A stretch of 64,000 nucleotides of DNA from an uncultured Alphaproteobacteria bacterium (GTDB taxonomy: Bacteria; Pseudomonadota; Alphaproteobacteria; Rs-D84). Location of the stretch: the NCBI GenBank assembly GCA_944392565.1, contig CALXWX010000001.1, positions 65,444 through 129,443 of the forward strand, given 5' to 3'. How positions within the stretch are numbered: position 1 is the stretch's first letter; every line of letters starts with the position of its first letter. The notes beneath the pieces are model-generated. The model was given only the letters and a program-made list of their open reading frames with translations. It was not told the DNA's origin and searched no databases. The translations under genes and the position numbers were made by a program. Positions 19,661 through 28,940 of the stretch are shown piece by piece.

Positions 19661-22527
19661 CAGAACTGAACATCTTCGCATGTTTCAACGGCATCATTCC
19701 ATTTGGCGCAATATTTACTGCGGAACCATGGTTTTTTGACCTGGGCGCATGTTTGGGTTCGAATGCATTTCTTGCATACCAGTGTATCCCAATTAAATGT
19801 TGTTGTTACATCTCTGATTAATGTTAAATTTTGACTGCGCGAACTTCCTGTTAAATCTGCCGCAGACAGTGCTTTATTAAATTGTTCGGCACTTTGCAGA
19901 TTACTTTTTCCGCTGGTATACGGCATTATTAATGTTGCCTGATTCAATGATGTTGAACTGACACTGTTGCTGTATGCTGTGGCGGTTGAAACCGGCGACA
20001 TTGCCACATTGGATGCATGCGCCAGGTTTATACATGCCTGGCGCGATGCCTCGCGACGGGCGTTTAATTGATCTTCTTCGGACAGTTCTTGTAATTTTTC
20101 ACCGACAACTTTAAAATCTTCGTACATTTTATCGATTCGTTTATCATATTCTGCATAATAATTTTCACGTGCAGTTCTTAATGCGGCATTTGCAATCGTT
20201 AATCGAATTTGGTCTGTTAAATGTGGAAAACGACCCGTTGTTTCTGTGCCTTCTGTGCCACTGCGGTCAACAATATTGCGAATGCCGTCAACAGTTCGCC
20301 CGTTCATACAGTATTGTACACGCTGGTCTGATTCTATGGCATCCATGGCATTATTAATGTTATTTTGCAGACTGCCTAATTCTGTTTTTATTAATTGACG
20401 TTCCGAATCGCTGACGGTTAAACCGGCGGTGGTTAAATATGTATCAACATCATATAAATTGCCGTTTTCATCAACATCTACATTTTCCCAGAATATTAAC
20501 CCGCTTAAAATACCTGCCAGTGGTCTGTTTTCGCGGTAATCTGCATCAGATATAACAGACGCGTCTGCAACACAGGTTGCATCATTATAGCTGATTTTAT
20601 TATCTTTCGTACTATACTCACAAATCTTGTATTGCAGAGAACGTGCGCCCAGATTTTCATCAACAGTTAAATTTTCACAATTATCGGCATCACCACAGAC
20701 CTTTATCATTGCTTCATTTGCGGCATTTTGGCATTCAGTTAACATATTGTTATCAATATTTAGCATAATGCCTTGAACCATATCATACAATTCTTCATAA
20801 ACGGCATCGCCACGAATGTCTTGACCTGCATAGACTTCTTGGCATCCGACCAGCGTGTCATATGGGCACAATCTAATAATAGCATCAGTATCCAGCCCGA
20901 TACATTGAGTGTAATCAGAGCCACAACGATCATCGGATTGCAGACATTCTTTAACCTGAGTGGTACAGGAATTCACACGCATAGATTGAAGTCTGGCAAG
21001 AACGAAGTCCCAGACCTGAGATTCAGCAGCTTCTTCTGCACTGTCTGTTGAAATTCCACAAGCATTCAGCGGTACCTGACACAGGTTCAACATGGTTTCT
21101 GGTCTGGTCAGACACATATCATAAGAGCCATCAGGGTCATTCGGATCCATCGTATCTTTACACGCCTGTTGGAAACAAGCAGAGATATTACCGATACAGT
21201 TTTGTCTGGCGTTATCTTCAGCGATCAGTTCTGCACTTTTTACCTGTGGCGCTACTTCTCGTAGAAAAGTATCCCAAACCTGATCCGCAACTGCAACGCA
21301 TTGTTTTGTAACGCTTTCGCACAATGGCTTTTTTGACAGCAATATATCATATGTTGATTTTTGAATTGCGATTTTGGTAACATCTCCCTTGATTTTATAT
21401 GTACTATCTTCATCATCACGGTTGGTACGGGTATTCGTTGCATCAAATGCAGCAATTGATGCACATCCCGAAAAATCATCCCCACAACCACCAGTACTAA
21501 TCATACAGTTTTTAAATTCAACAGTACATTGCCCCAAGTCATATTTATTCGCAATTTGATATTGTTCCAACGCCGCATCACGCAAGGCAGTTTCTGCGGC
21601 GTACAATTTTTGCTGGCTGGAATTCTTTTGTTGTTTCAAACTGTTTTCATACGCCGTGCAATCAGACTTTATCTGTTGTGAATACATCAATTGCAACATA
21701 GACATTTCGTTTGCACATTCTGGTATTTGTGCAGTACAAATTTGCGCCGCCGCAGAATACAGCGCATCACCCTCTTTCCCTTCTATTGGATCGGCGAATT
21801 CTGTATCTGAAAAAACATCATCATCTGTATCATACAGATAACTTGGATTATTCCACAATGATAAATCCAAACTGCGATCTTCTTCCTCTGCTGCATCAAT
21901 AATAGATTGCGCCACCGCATTTGCATTGGCAATCACTGTATCTGCGGAATCGCCCATTTCAATTCTTTCAACACCATATGTTGCCATCTGGTAACTGCGC
22001 TGATCCAATTCTTCTATTTGTGCCAAAACCGTATCCAATTCTGCATTTCTGTCGCTGCAAATACATCTGCCACCACTGTCGTTATCCAACATACAAAAAG
22101 AATCCATACACCCCATGTATTTCTGGCGGCATTCTTCGCTGACAATAATATTATCTGTTGCGGCGGCGACTTTGGTACCGGTACCAATAACCTTTTGTGT
22201 CGCAGCTGCACGGGCGCTAACCGTCGCACTGCGTGCCGCGGTCGATGACGATGTTCCATTCGTTGTTGTGGCACCACGGTTTACCGTTGTTCGACCCGCT
22301 GTCGCACTGCGCGCGGTTACATTTGATGTTGTCGGGGTGGCTGATCTGGCACTGACACCACTGCGGGCGGTGGTCGCACTGCGCGCCGTGGTCGCACGCG
22401 TTGATGTTGTTGATGCCGATGACCCACGACTGACCGCGCCACCCGCACGCGGGTTGGGTGCCTGGGCGGCAATCGATACGCCCACACCACACATCAACAG
22501 TACACAAATTATCGATAATCTTTTCAT
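19660..22527 (-). CDS. Large secreted Cys-rich repeat protein
   Basis: A 955-residue protein from the ATG at 22527 (GAAGGG upstream). Signal peptide (1-21) precedes a low-complexity TARSAT/Thr-rich region (about 30-112). Cys modules follow: CRQKYMGC near 133; CTVEFKNCMISTGGCGDDF-SGC near 334; CESVTKQC; CIGNISACFQQAC; and CTTQVKECLQSDDRCGSDY-TQC. The spacing C-x6-C is constant. A coiled-coil-like stretch lies near 290-330. The C-terminus ends with CKKCIRTQTCAQVKKPWF and a Cys tail. The second half is duplicated in inverted orientation at 17995-19632. No known function; probably a disulfide-bonded envelope protein. Confidence 0.8.
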   Translation of the reverse strand: MKRLSIICVLLMCGVGVSIAAQAPNPRAGGAVSRGSSASTTSTRATTARSATTARSGVSARSATPTTSNVTARSATAGRTTVNRGATTTNGTSSSTAARSATVSARAAATQKVIGTGTKVAAATDNIIVSEECRQKYMGCMDSFCMLDNDSGGRCICSDRNAELDTVLAQIEELDQRSYQMATYGVERIEMGDSADTVIANANAVAQSIIDAAEEEDRSLDLSLWNNPSYLYDTDDDVFSDTEFADPIEGKEGDALYSAAAQICTAQIPECANEMSMLQLMYSQQIKSDCTAYENSLKQQKNSSQQKLYAAETALRDAALEQYQIANKYDLGQCTVEFKNCMISTGGCGDDFSGCASIAAFDATNTRTNRDDEDSTYKIKGDVTKIAIQKSTYDILLSKKPLCESVTKQCVAVADQVWDTFLREVAPQVKSAELIAEDNARQNCIGNISACFQQACKDTMDPNDPDGSYDMCLTRPETMLNLCQVPLNACGISTDSAEEAAESQVWDFVLARLQSMRVNSCTTQVKECLQSDDRCGSDYTQCIGLDTDAIIRLCPYDTLVGCQEVYAGQDIRGDAVYEELYDMVQGIMLNIDNNMLTECQNAANEAMIKVCGDADNCENLTVDENLGARSLQYKICEYSTKDNKISYNDATCVADASVISDADYRENRPLAGILSGLIFWENVDVDENGNLYDVDTYLTTAGLTVSDSERQLIKTELGSLQNNINNAMDAIESDQRVQYCMNGRTVDGIRNIVDRSGTEGTETTGRFPHLTDQIRLTIANAALRTARENYYAEYDKRIDKMYEDFKVVGEKLQELSEEDQLNARREASRQACINLAHASNVAMSPVSTATAYSNSVSSTSLNQATLIMPYTSGKSNLQSAEQFNKALSAADLTGSSRSQNLTLIRDVTTTFNWDTLVCKKCIRTQTCAQVKKPWFRSKYCAKWNDAVETCEDVQF

Positions 22528-22617
22528 AATAATCCCTTCAACATTCATCTAATTTTAACATATTTAAGGAATTTAATAAAAGTATTTTTTTAAACGAATA
22601 ATTAAAAGCAAAAAATA

Positions 22618-22645
22618 TTGACAATTAATATTTTTGTACTATATT
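22618..22645 (+). promoter_or_regulatory. Sigma-70-type promoter
   Basis: TTGACA (22618-22623), 16-bp spacer, TATATT (22640-22645), reading into the gene at 22680. The same -10 sequence is used at 4768 and 16933. Confidence 0.7.
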
Positions 22646-22679
22646 AAATATAAATTAACAAAAAGTTGGAGACAAATAA

Positions 22680-23417
22680 ATGATACTTTCACCAGAATTT
22701 TGTCCTGCATACATAATAACCAATGAAGATTGGCGAACATTGCGCGGTATGACCCGCGACGCAAAACGCGTTCTGACCGTTGCAGGCAGCGGCGATCAGG
22801 CATTATCATACATTTTATCAGGCGCAACCCATGTTGACACATACGATATATCCAGATGCGCCCATATAATCCAAGACGTAAAAACAGCGGCACTTCAAAT
22901 ACTGACATATTCAGAATATATAGACCTGATACAAAAATTTGGCATCAATCCATCGTCGAACATGTCTTTACTAAAACCGATTATGCAACATTTACCCCCG
23001 GAAACCATCGCAGAAATTCATAAATACATAAATCAAATATCATTTCAGCGGAATGCACATTCATACTATCAAAATTATTTTAAAGAAACAGAATACATGT
23101 ATCTAAAATCAAAAATAACAAAACCGTTTAAATTTTACCTGGGTTCAATAGATAATCTATACACACAATTAACCGATCAATACGATTTAATTGACACATC
23201 AAACATCTTTGATTATGGTGCCGTCAATATTACAAACACATTAGCATCATTATTACCACATATGCGTATTGGTGGGCGCTTAATATATCTGCCTCAAAAT
23301 AAAAATCGGAATTATGACAAATACATAGAATTAAAATCTGGCGAACGCCTGGAATATGAAACAACCAAAATATTACCACACACTGCGCAAATGATAATAT
23401 TCCAACGCACCAGATAA
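22680..23417 (+). CDS. DUF3419-like SAM-dependent transferase
   Basis: A 245-residue protein with GGAGA ahead of its ATG. VLTVAGSGDQALSYILSGA near residue 38, followed by VDTYDIS, is the SAM-binding loop and acidic ribose-binding strand of the DUF3419 family. That family includes BtaA, the 3-amino-3-carboxypropyl transferase of betaine lipid synthesis. Later motifs (YDLIDTSNIFDY, LLPHMRIGGRLIYLP) fit strands 4 and 5 of the Rossmann fold. It is shorter than typical BtaA (about 400 residues), so the substrate is uncertain. It is a monocistronic unit. Confidence 0.7.
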   Translation: MILSPEFCPAYIITNEDWRTLRGMTRDAKRVLTVAGSGDQALSYILSGATHVDTYDISRCAHIIQDVKTAALQILTYSEYIDLIQKFGINPSSNMSLLKPIMQHLPPETIAEIHKYINQISFQRNAHSYYQNYFKETEYMYLKSKITKPFKFYLGSIDNLYTQLTDQYDLIDTSNIFDYGAVNITNTLASLLPHMRIGGRLIYLPQNKNRNYDKYIELKSGERLEYETTKILPHTAQMIIFQRTR

Positions 23418-23420
23418 ATA

Positions 23421-23450
23421 AAAAAATGCCCCAAATTGGGGCATTTTTTA
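23421..23450. terminator. Bidirectional Rho-independent terminator
   Basis: AAAAATGCCCC, loop AAATT, GGGGCATTTTTT. It lies between the convergent DUF3419-like gene and rplQ. Confidence 0.85.
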
Positions 23451-23466
23451 ATTAAAAATTCATCAA

Positions 23467-24006
23467 TTATTTTTTTGATGAGGCGCGGCGCTTTGCCGGC
23501 TTTTTCTCAGCCGGCGCGGCATCATCATCAGACTTTTTTGTTGTCTTGGATGCTTTTTCTTTTTTATCTGCCGCATCCGCCGCTTTTTCTGTTGCTTTAT
23601 TTTCTTTTTCTGCTGCTGGCTTTACCATTTTTTTTGCATTTTCATCACGGTCAACCAATTCAATAATTGCCATCGGTGCGGCATCGCCATAACGGAACCC
23701 CGCCTTTAATACACGGGTATATCCACCTGGACGTTTTGCATAGCGCGGTCCCAAAACCGTGAACAATTTTTTCACCGCTGCGCTGGAATTATTGCCCAAT
23801 TCAGTGGCAACCAGACGACGATTCGCCACGGTATCAACCTTGGCGCGGGTAATCAATTTTTCGACCACACTGCGCAGATCTTTTGCCTTTGGCAGGGTTG
23901 TTTTAATTTGTTCTTTTTCAATCAAGTTTTTCGCCAGCCCAATAAACAAGGCTTTGCGTGCATTAGTATCGCGATTAAATGTGCGACCTGCTCTCATGTG
24001 TCTCAT
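23467..24006 (-). CDS. rplQ: 50S ribosomal protein L17
   Basis: A 179-residue L17. The conserved start ([13 protein letters not shown]), LITRAKVDT and [17 protein letters not shown] are present. The bacterial core ends near residue 118; the remaining 60 residues are a Lys/Ala/Asp-rich tail, so the protein is longer than the usual 120-140. It is last in the alpha operon, but 375 bases of palindrome-rich DNA separate it from rpoA. Confidence 0.97.
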   Translation of the reverse strand: MRHMRAGRTFNRDTNARKALFIGLAKNLIEKEQIKTTLPKAKDLRSVVEKLITRAKVDTVANRRLVATELGNNSSAAVKKLFTVLGPRYAKRPGGYTRVLKAGFRYGDAAPMAIIELVDRDENAKKMVKPAAEKENKATEKAADAADKKEKASKTTKKSDDDAAPAEKKPAKRRASSKK

Positions 24007-24191
24007 GACTACTCCTTTTTTATAATCTTCTGCCCCGACACGGGGGATTTTTCATAACATTGCGCCCCAAAATAAATTTCAGTAACGCAACCTACTTCGC
24101 TTTGCGCCGTGCATTCTAACACATCCAGCGCATTTGTAAAGTAATAAATTAATACGCCAACCAGACCTGTACCAGAAATTAAAGTTTATAA

Positions 24192-24255
24192 GACGATTGG
24201 AAACGATTGACGACTCGCAGTGTAGTAAACCTACATAAGAACCGACAATCGCGAC
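24192..24255. repeat. Palindromic element 1 between rpoA and rplQ
   Basis: CGATTG (24204-24209) pairs with CAATCG (24246-24251), and TGTAG (24221-24225) with CTACA (24231-24235) around loop TAAAC. It shares the TGTAGT-AACCTACAT core with element 2. Confidence 0.6.
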
Positions 24256-24278
24256 AAGCATCCATAAAATTTAATTGT

Positions 24279-24383
24279 AAAATTATTAGAGTGCGCCAGA
24301 TGGCGATGTTTTCCGATGGCGTAGTGTAGTTAACCTACATGAGCAATCGGAAAACGCGCCAGATGACACGCTATAATAATTTT
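24279..24383. repeat. Palindromic element 2 between rpoA and rplQ
   Basis: A nested inverted repeat of about 105 bp: outer arms AAAATTATT/AATAATTTT (24279-24287, 24375-24383), middle arms GTTTTCCGAT/ATCGGAAAAC (24308-24317, 24346-24355), inner TGTAG/CTACA (24325-24329, 24335-24339). The direct repeat GCGCCAGATG occurs at 24293 and 24356. The outer arm reaches the rpoA stop codon. Confidence 0.7.
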
Positions 24384-25410
24384 ATTTGTAGGGGTCTTCG
24401 TATTTTTTTGCCAACTCCGCAATATTTTCCGGTGGCCAACCTGGAACTTCCATCCCCAGACTCAGTCCCATTGCTTCCAATTGAACCTTGATTTCATTCA
24501 AAGACTTGCGGCCAAAGTTTGGTGTTTTCAACATATCCGCTTCGGTCTTTTGAACCAGTTCGCCCAACCAGTTAATCTTGTCGTTCTTTAAGCAATTATT
24601 TGCACGAACGGACAATTCCAATTCATCAACATGCTTTAACAGTTTCGGATCAAACGGCAACGCATCTTTGGCTTTTTCTTCTTCGGTTGGTGCATTAATT
24701 TGCGCCGGATCTTCAAAATTAATGAATACAACCAACTGGTCTGTCAAGATACGCGCCGCCAGTGCAATTGCATCTTCGGGTGATACAGAACCGTTTGTCT
24801 TGACGGTCATTTCCAGTTTGTCATAATCAGTACTTTGACCCACGCGGGTTTCCGAAACAGATGTTGCAACATTCAAAATCGGTGAAAAGATTGAATCAAC
24901 CGGAATAACCCCCAGCGGCAAACCATCTGCATGCGCAGACGCCGGCACATATCCACGACCCGTAGACAAGGTTATTTCCATATCTAAATCCGCGCCTTTG
25001 TCCAATGTACAAATTTCGGCATCTTTGTTCATAACTTCAACACCACCAGATGTTTCAATCATCCCAGCTGTAACAACAGCAGGTCCCTTGACTTTTAATG
25101 TCGCCTTGTGCTGCCCTTCGGTCAGTGCCTTGAAATATACGCCCTTTAAATTCAGAATAATATCTGTTACATCTTCACGAACGCCAGAAATACTGGAAAA
25201 TTCATGCTGAACGCCATCAATTTTGATATAAATCGGCGCACATCCCTGCAACGAAGACAGCAATACACGGCGCAACGCTGTTCCCAATGTTAATCCAAAG
25301 CCCTTTTCCAATGGTTCTGCAATTAAAGTTGCTTGATTTGGATTATGTTCATCAATTTTGATATTCAATTTTTTGGGTTTAATCAAAGTAACCCAGTTTT
25401 TTTCGATCAT
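24382..25410 (-). CDS. rpoA: DNA-directed RNA polymerase subunit alpha
   Basis: A 342-residue alpha subunit. The N-terminal dimerisation domain (about 1-235, with [20 protein letters not shown]) and the C-terminal DNA- and activator-binding domain (about 265-330, with [14 protein letters not shown] and [11 protein letters not shown]) are complete. It is separated from rpsK by two unrelated genes and a terminator, so it must use its own promoter. Confidence 0.98.
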   Translation of the reverse strand: MIEKNWVTLIKPKKLNIKIDEHNPNQATLIAEPLEKGFGLTLGTALRRVLLSSLQGCAPIYIKIDGVQHEFSSISGVREDVTDIILNLKGVYFKALTEGQHKATLKVKGPAVVTAGMIETSGGVEVMNKDAEICTLDKGADLDMEITLSTGRGYVPASAHADGLPLGVIPVDSIFSPILNVATSVSETRVGQSTDYDKLEMTVKTNGSVSPEDAIALAARILTDQLVVFINFEDPAQINAPTEEEKAKDALPFDPKLLKHVDELELSVRANNCLKNDKINWLGELVQKTEADMLKTPNFGRKSLNEIKVQLEAMGLSLGMEVPGWPPENIAELAKKYEDPYK

Positions 25411-25485
25411 AAAAAACCCCTTCGGCTTAGTTTATCATTTTCGCCAATTGGCTGCGCATGGAATCATTCCAACACGCCGTGGAAT

Positions 25486-25512
25486 TTTATATCACAAATA
25501 AACAAAAGTCAA
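25486..25512 (-). promoter_or_regulatory. Candidate rpoA-rplQ promoter
   Basis: On the minus strand TTGACT (complement of 25507-25512) and TATAAA (complement of 25486-25491), spacer 15 bp. The spacing is short, so this is tentative, but the terminator beside rpsK makes a separate promoter necessary. Confidence 0.45.
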
Positions 25513-25557
25513 ACTATTATTGACATTGCGTACACCCTGTTTTTACACACAAAAAAG

Positions 25558-25586
25558 TTGACAATTTATCAATATTGTCCTATGCT
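25558..25586 (+). promoter_or_regulatory. Sigma-70-type promoter for the small secreted gene
   Basis: TTGACA (25558-25563), 17-bp spacer, TATGCT (25581-25586). AAGGA (25609-25613) then precedes the ATG at 25620. Confidence 0.75.
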
Positions 25587-25619
25587 AAAAATACAAATAT
25601 AAAACTTTAAGGATACAAT

Positions 25620-26030
25620 ATGAAGAAAATTATTTTATCTGGCATATTCGCATCGGTCTTTTTTACTGGCGCATATGCATCTGATATGTACACAGAAACA
25701 GAAACCATTAACACATATGAAACAATATCCATCGACACCGTAACATATGTTGATACCGTATATGCCGCGCCTGTTCGTACTGTAAAACCGGCACGCATTA
25801 CCACACCATGTCGCGTGGCATCGTCAATTGATGTTGCCCGCAATAATTGCGGCTGCAATCAGCGTCCAGTTGCGCGCAAATTAAACCCTGTGCGCGTAAA
25901 GACATACAGCGAAGTCATTGATCATTACCAAGTATATCAACCCGTTGTTACATACAAGCCTGCTGGTGAATATACCACGCGTCGCTATATCGATGCCCCT
26001 AATCCACATTGTGGCACATGCGCACGATAA
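25620..26030 (+). CDS. Small secreted protein, unknown function
   Basis: A 136-residue protein with a clear signal peptide (1-20, GAYAS), a Thr/Tyr/Val-rich section (about 22-60), and four cysteines late in the sequence (NNCGCNQRP and a terminal CGTCAR). Promoter, AAGGA site and terminator are all present, so it is a complete single-gene unit. It is inserted, against the direction of ribosomal transcription, between rpsK and rpoA. No family was recognised. Confidence 0.75.
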   Translation: MKKIILSGIFASVFFTGAYASDMYTETETINTYETISIDTVTYVDTVYAAPVRTVKPARITTPCRVASSIDVARNNCGCNQRPVARKLNPVRVKTYSEVIDHYQVYQPVVTYKPAGEYTTRRYIDAPNPHCGTCAR

Positions 26031-26032
26031 CA

Positions 26033-26060
26033 TAAAAATCCCGCAAATGCGGGATTTTTA
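26033..26060. terminator. Bidirectional Rho-independent terminator
   Basis: AAAAATCCCGC, loop AAAT, GCGGGATTTTT, between convergent genes at 25620-26030 and 26058-26513. Confidence 0.85.
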
Positions 26061-26513
26061 TCTGGTATAAAATTTATTATAAAAATTGCGCGCTTTTACT
26101 AAGTCATCAAAGCGTTGAATAATCGCACCATTACCAGATTTTATTTTTGTGTCTTTACCACAATATATCCTGCCCTGATAACCTGGGTTCCATATACGAA
26201 TTATCTTTGCATTCATTGCAAAAATATCCCCAAAATTTAAACATGTAAAATCTGCATCACACGCAGATGGTAAAACTATATTTTCTGCATACTCTAGCCA
26301 AGGCGCGCGCACCACTTTTGCTTTTTCCAACACTAAATCTTTACATGCTGTCAAATTAATTAAATTGATAATACCCGACATTTCATTTAATAAAATATTT
26401 CGCGCAAACACAGTATATATTCCAGACTCATGGGCTAAATTATAAGAATCTTGATGCCCGTCACAAATATCTGACAATCTGGATAAAAACTTAAAACTAT
26501 TAACTGGAATCAC
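26058..26513 (-). CDS. Hypothetical protein with leucine-rich-repeat-like pattern
   Basis: About 151 residues starting at the GTG at 26513, which has AAGGA six bases upstream; an in-frame ATG at 26552 lies inside the terminator hairpin and is unlikely. Repeating hydrophobic strands (LTACKDLVLEKAKVVRAP, AENIVLPSACDADF, FAMNAKIIRIWNPGYQGRIY) recall degenerate BspA-type (LRR_5) repeats. No signal peptide is seen. It lies between the rpsK terminator and rpoA. Homology is suggested by pattern only. Confidence 0.6.
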   Translation of the reverse strand: MIPVNSFKFLSRLSDICDGHQDSYNLAHESGIYTVFARNILLNEMSGIINLINLTACKDLVLEKAKVVRAPWLEYAENIVLPSACDADFTCLNFGDIFAMNAKIIRIWNPGYQGRIYCGKDTKIKSGNGAIIQRFDDLVKARNFYNKFYTR

Positions 26514-26540
26514 AATTAATCCTTTTTTATTTGGCACATA

Positions 26541-26571
26541 AAAATCCCGCATTTTGCGGGATTTTTTATTA
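26541..26571. terminator. Terminator ending the rpsL-rpsK transcript
   Basis: AAAAATCCCGC, loop ATTTT, GCGGGATTTTTT, directly after the rpsK stop at 26572. It isolates rpoA-rplQ from the upstream ribosomal operon. Confidence 0.85.
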
Positions 26572-26955
26572 TTAAACACGACGAACTTTTTTCGGGCGGC
26601 ATCCATTATGTGGGATACGCGTCGTATCTGTAATAGACTGCACAATCAGCCCAGCATTTGCCAACCCGCGGACAGCAGATTCACGACCCTGACCAATACC
26701 ACGCATTAAAACATCAACTGTCTTCATGCCCATTTCTGCAACTTTTTTACCAACAGCATCGGCAACAACCGTTGCGGCATATGGTGTTGATTTTTTTGCA
26801 CCCTTGAAATTATTTGCACCAGCGGTTGCCCATGTTAATACGGCCCCCGACTGATCCGTGATTGTAATACGTGTATTGTTATTTGTCGCGACCACATGGG
26901 CAATACCGTGTGATACTTTTTTTACGACTTTCTTTTTTGCTTTTGTAACAGCCAT
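26572..26955 (-). CDS. rpsK: 30S ribosomal protein S11
   Basis: A 127-residue S11 from the ATG at 26955. NNTRITITDQSG, GAKKSTPYAA, and the terminal TRIPHNGCRPKKVRRV are diagnostic. A short Lys-rich N-terminus (MAVTKAKKKVVKKV) precedes the core. It is the last gene of the long leftward ribosomal transcript. Confidence 0.98.
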   Translation of the reverse strand: MAVTKAKKKVVKKVSHGIAHVVATNNNTRITITDQSGAVLTWATAGANNFKGAKKSTPYAATVVADAVGKKVAEMGMKTVDVLMRGIGQGRESAVRGLANAGLIVQSITDTTRIPHNGCRPKKVRRV

Positions 26956-27020
26956 TATTTTATACCTTTATTATTAGATGTCTTCAATTAACTATCGTGT
27001 TAATCTCTACCCTGTTAATA

Positions 27021-27398
27021 TTATTTACCCTTGACCGCGGAACCAGCAACGACAACGCGCTTGCCCTTGCGGGTGCGGGCATTTGTCTGTGTACGCTGCC
27101 CACGAACCGGCAAACGATTACGATGGCGAATTCCACGATAAGTTTTTAAATCTTGCAGCCGTTTAATATTCATCGCAACTTCACGACGAACATCACCTTC
27201 GACCTTGAAATTTTGTTCTATATATTTTGAAATTTTTATAACATCTTCGTCAGTCAAGTCTTTGGCGCGCAATCCATCTTTCAATTTCAGCGCCTTGCAA
27301 ATCTGTGCAGATTTTGCCGGGCCAATCCCATGAATGTATTGCAGCGCGATTTCAATACGCTTTTCTGTCGGAATGTTAACACCTGCTATACGTGCCAT
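27021..27398 (-). CDS. rpsM: 30S ribosomal protein S13
   Basis: A 125-residue S13 ([14 protein letters not shown] start; [25 protein letters not shown]). Length is normal. It follows secY after a 163-base gap in which no adk, infA or rpmJ reading frame is present. Confidence 0.98.
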   Translation of the reverse strand: MARIAGVNIPTEKRIEIALQYIHGIGPAKSAQICKALKLKDGLRAKDLTDEDVIKISKYIEQNFKVEGDVRREVAMNIKRLQDLKTYRGIRHRNRLPVRGQRTQTNARTRKGKRVVVAGSAVKGK

Positions 27399-27561
27399 TT
27401 TTCATTTTCCTTTTTATTTAACTGTGGTCGTAATAATTACGCCCGATACAAACATCACAAAACCACAACTGTTGAATTTTATGACGCATTTTATTCTGCC
27501 GCATTATTCTATAAAAAATGCCGCAAAAGTCAAATTTTTGTTTGTCCCATTAATATAAATA

Positions 27562-28878
27562 TTAACGGAACCGTCCCTTTTTCTGTGCTTTTTTAATAAC
27601 ACTTCTGTATTGCTTGGCAACCAAGTATGATTGCACCTGGTTCATGGTATCCAACACCACACCCGCAACGATTAACACACTGGTTCCACCAATTGCCAAC
27701 GGCATACCTGCATGCGTATTCAGTATAATTGGAACAACACACACAACAACCAAATATAACACACCGATTGCTGTTGTGCGCGACACAACCGAATCCAGAT
27801 AATGCATGGTCTGTTCACCTGGACGCACACCTGGGATATAGCCACCTGCATTTTTCAGATTATTTGCGGTTTCTTCGGAATTAAATACAACCGCCGTCTG
27901 AAAATACGCAAAGAACGCAATCAAAATTGTGTATGTGATGATATAAGACCATGTGCCATATGTAAAGAATCCCATTATTGATTGAACAATTGGATTTTCA
28001 CTTTGCACAAATCGCTGAATAAATGCCGGCAACATCATAATACTGGCGGCAAAAACAGGTCCCATAACCCCAGACATATTAACCTTTATCGGCAAATATG
28101 ATGCATTCGTATTCATAACACCATTTGCCATAACCTGGCGTGGATATAAAATCTGAATACGACGCTGTGCCTGTTCAAAGAATGCAATCAATGCAACAAT
28201 ACCAACAACGAACGCAACCACCAATGCAATCATTGCCGGTGAAATCTGTCCAACCGACCCCAGCGAGAATAATTGCGCAACCCCACCTGGAATTTCTGCA
28301 ATAATACCAGCAAAGATTAATAATGATGCACCCTGACCGATACCACGCGCAGTAATTTGTTCTGCCAGCCACATAACAAACACCGTTCCACCAACCAACG
28401 CAATAATTGCAGACAGTTCAAATGCAAATCCTGGATTTACAACCGCGGCAACACCGTTTACCGGCGCCATCGATTCCAAACCACGAACGACCGCCCAACC
28501 TTGCACAACCGCCAATAAAACGGCCAAATATCGTGTATACTGGTTAATCTTGATACGCCCTGATTCACCCTCTTTACGCAATTCATTTAACGATTTGCTG
28601 GTTGCAGTCAACAATTGCAATACAATCGATGCAGAAATGTACGGGAAAATATTCAATGCCAACACCGACATACGCGACAACGAACCACCCGAAAACATAT
28701 CAAACATTCCCATCATTCCACTGCCTTCGCCAGTGAACAGATGCAAAACGGCTGATGCATTAACCCCCGGTAATGGAATAAACGATCCGATTCGATACAC
28801 AACCAACGCACCAATTGTGAACAATATGCGCTTTTGCAAATCGGACATATTTCCAAAAAATTCTCTCAAAAATTTCAT
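27562..28878 (-). CDS. secY: Protein translocase subunit SecY
   Basis: A 438-residue SecY with ten predicted transmembrane helices, the plug region after helix 1 (GSFIPLPGVN), and a basic C-terminal tail (KKAQKKGRFR). It forms the SecYEG channel that exports the many signal-peptide proteins seen in this window. It follows rplO in the standard spc order. Confidence 0.97.
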   Translation of the reverse strand: MKFLREFFGNMSDLQKRILFTIGALVVYRIGSFIPLPGVNASAVLHLFTGEGSGMMGMFDMFSGGSLSRMSVLALNIFPYISASIVLQLLTATSKSLNELRKEGESGRIKINQYTRYLAVLLAVVQGWAVVRGLESMAPVNGVAAVVNPGFAFELSAIIALVGGTVFVMWLAEQITARGIGQGASLLIFAGIIAEIPGGVAQLFSLGSVGQISPAMIALVVAFVVGIVALIAFFEQAQRRIQILYPRQVMANGVMNTNASYLPIKVNMSGVMGPVFAASIMMLPAFIQRFVQSENPIVQSIMGFFTYGTWSYIITYTILIAFFAYFQTAVVFNSEETANNLKNAGGYIPGVRPGEQTMHYLDSVVSRTTAIGVLYLVVVCVVPIILNTHAGMPLAIGGTSVLIVAGVVLDTMNQVQSYLVAKQYRSVIKKAQKKGRFR

Positions 28879-28940
28879 GCGACTGAACTTCTAATTGTTT
28901 TGCATCCAAACGAATTAATTCATTTGGATGCAATTGTTAA

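Noticed and set aside
22115-22552. 145-codon plus-strand frame
   Set aside because: Antisense to the low-complexity TARSAT region of the 955-residue protein.
27399-27561. adk, infA or rpmJ between secY and rpsM
   Set aside because: Only 163 bases, no matching reading frame on either strand.
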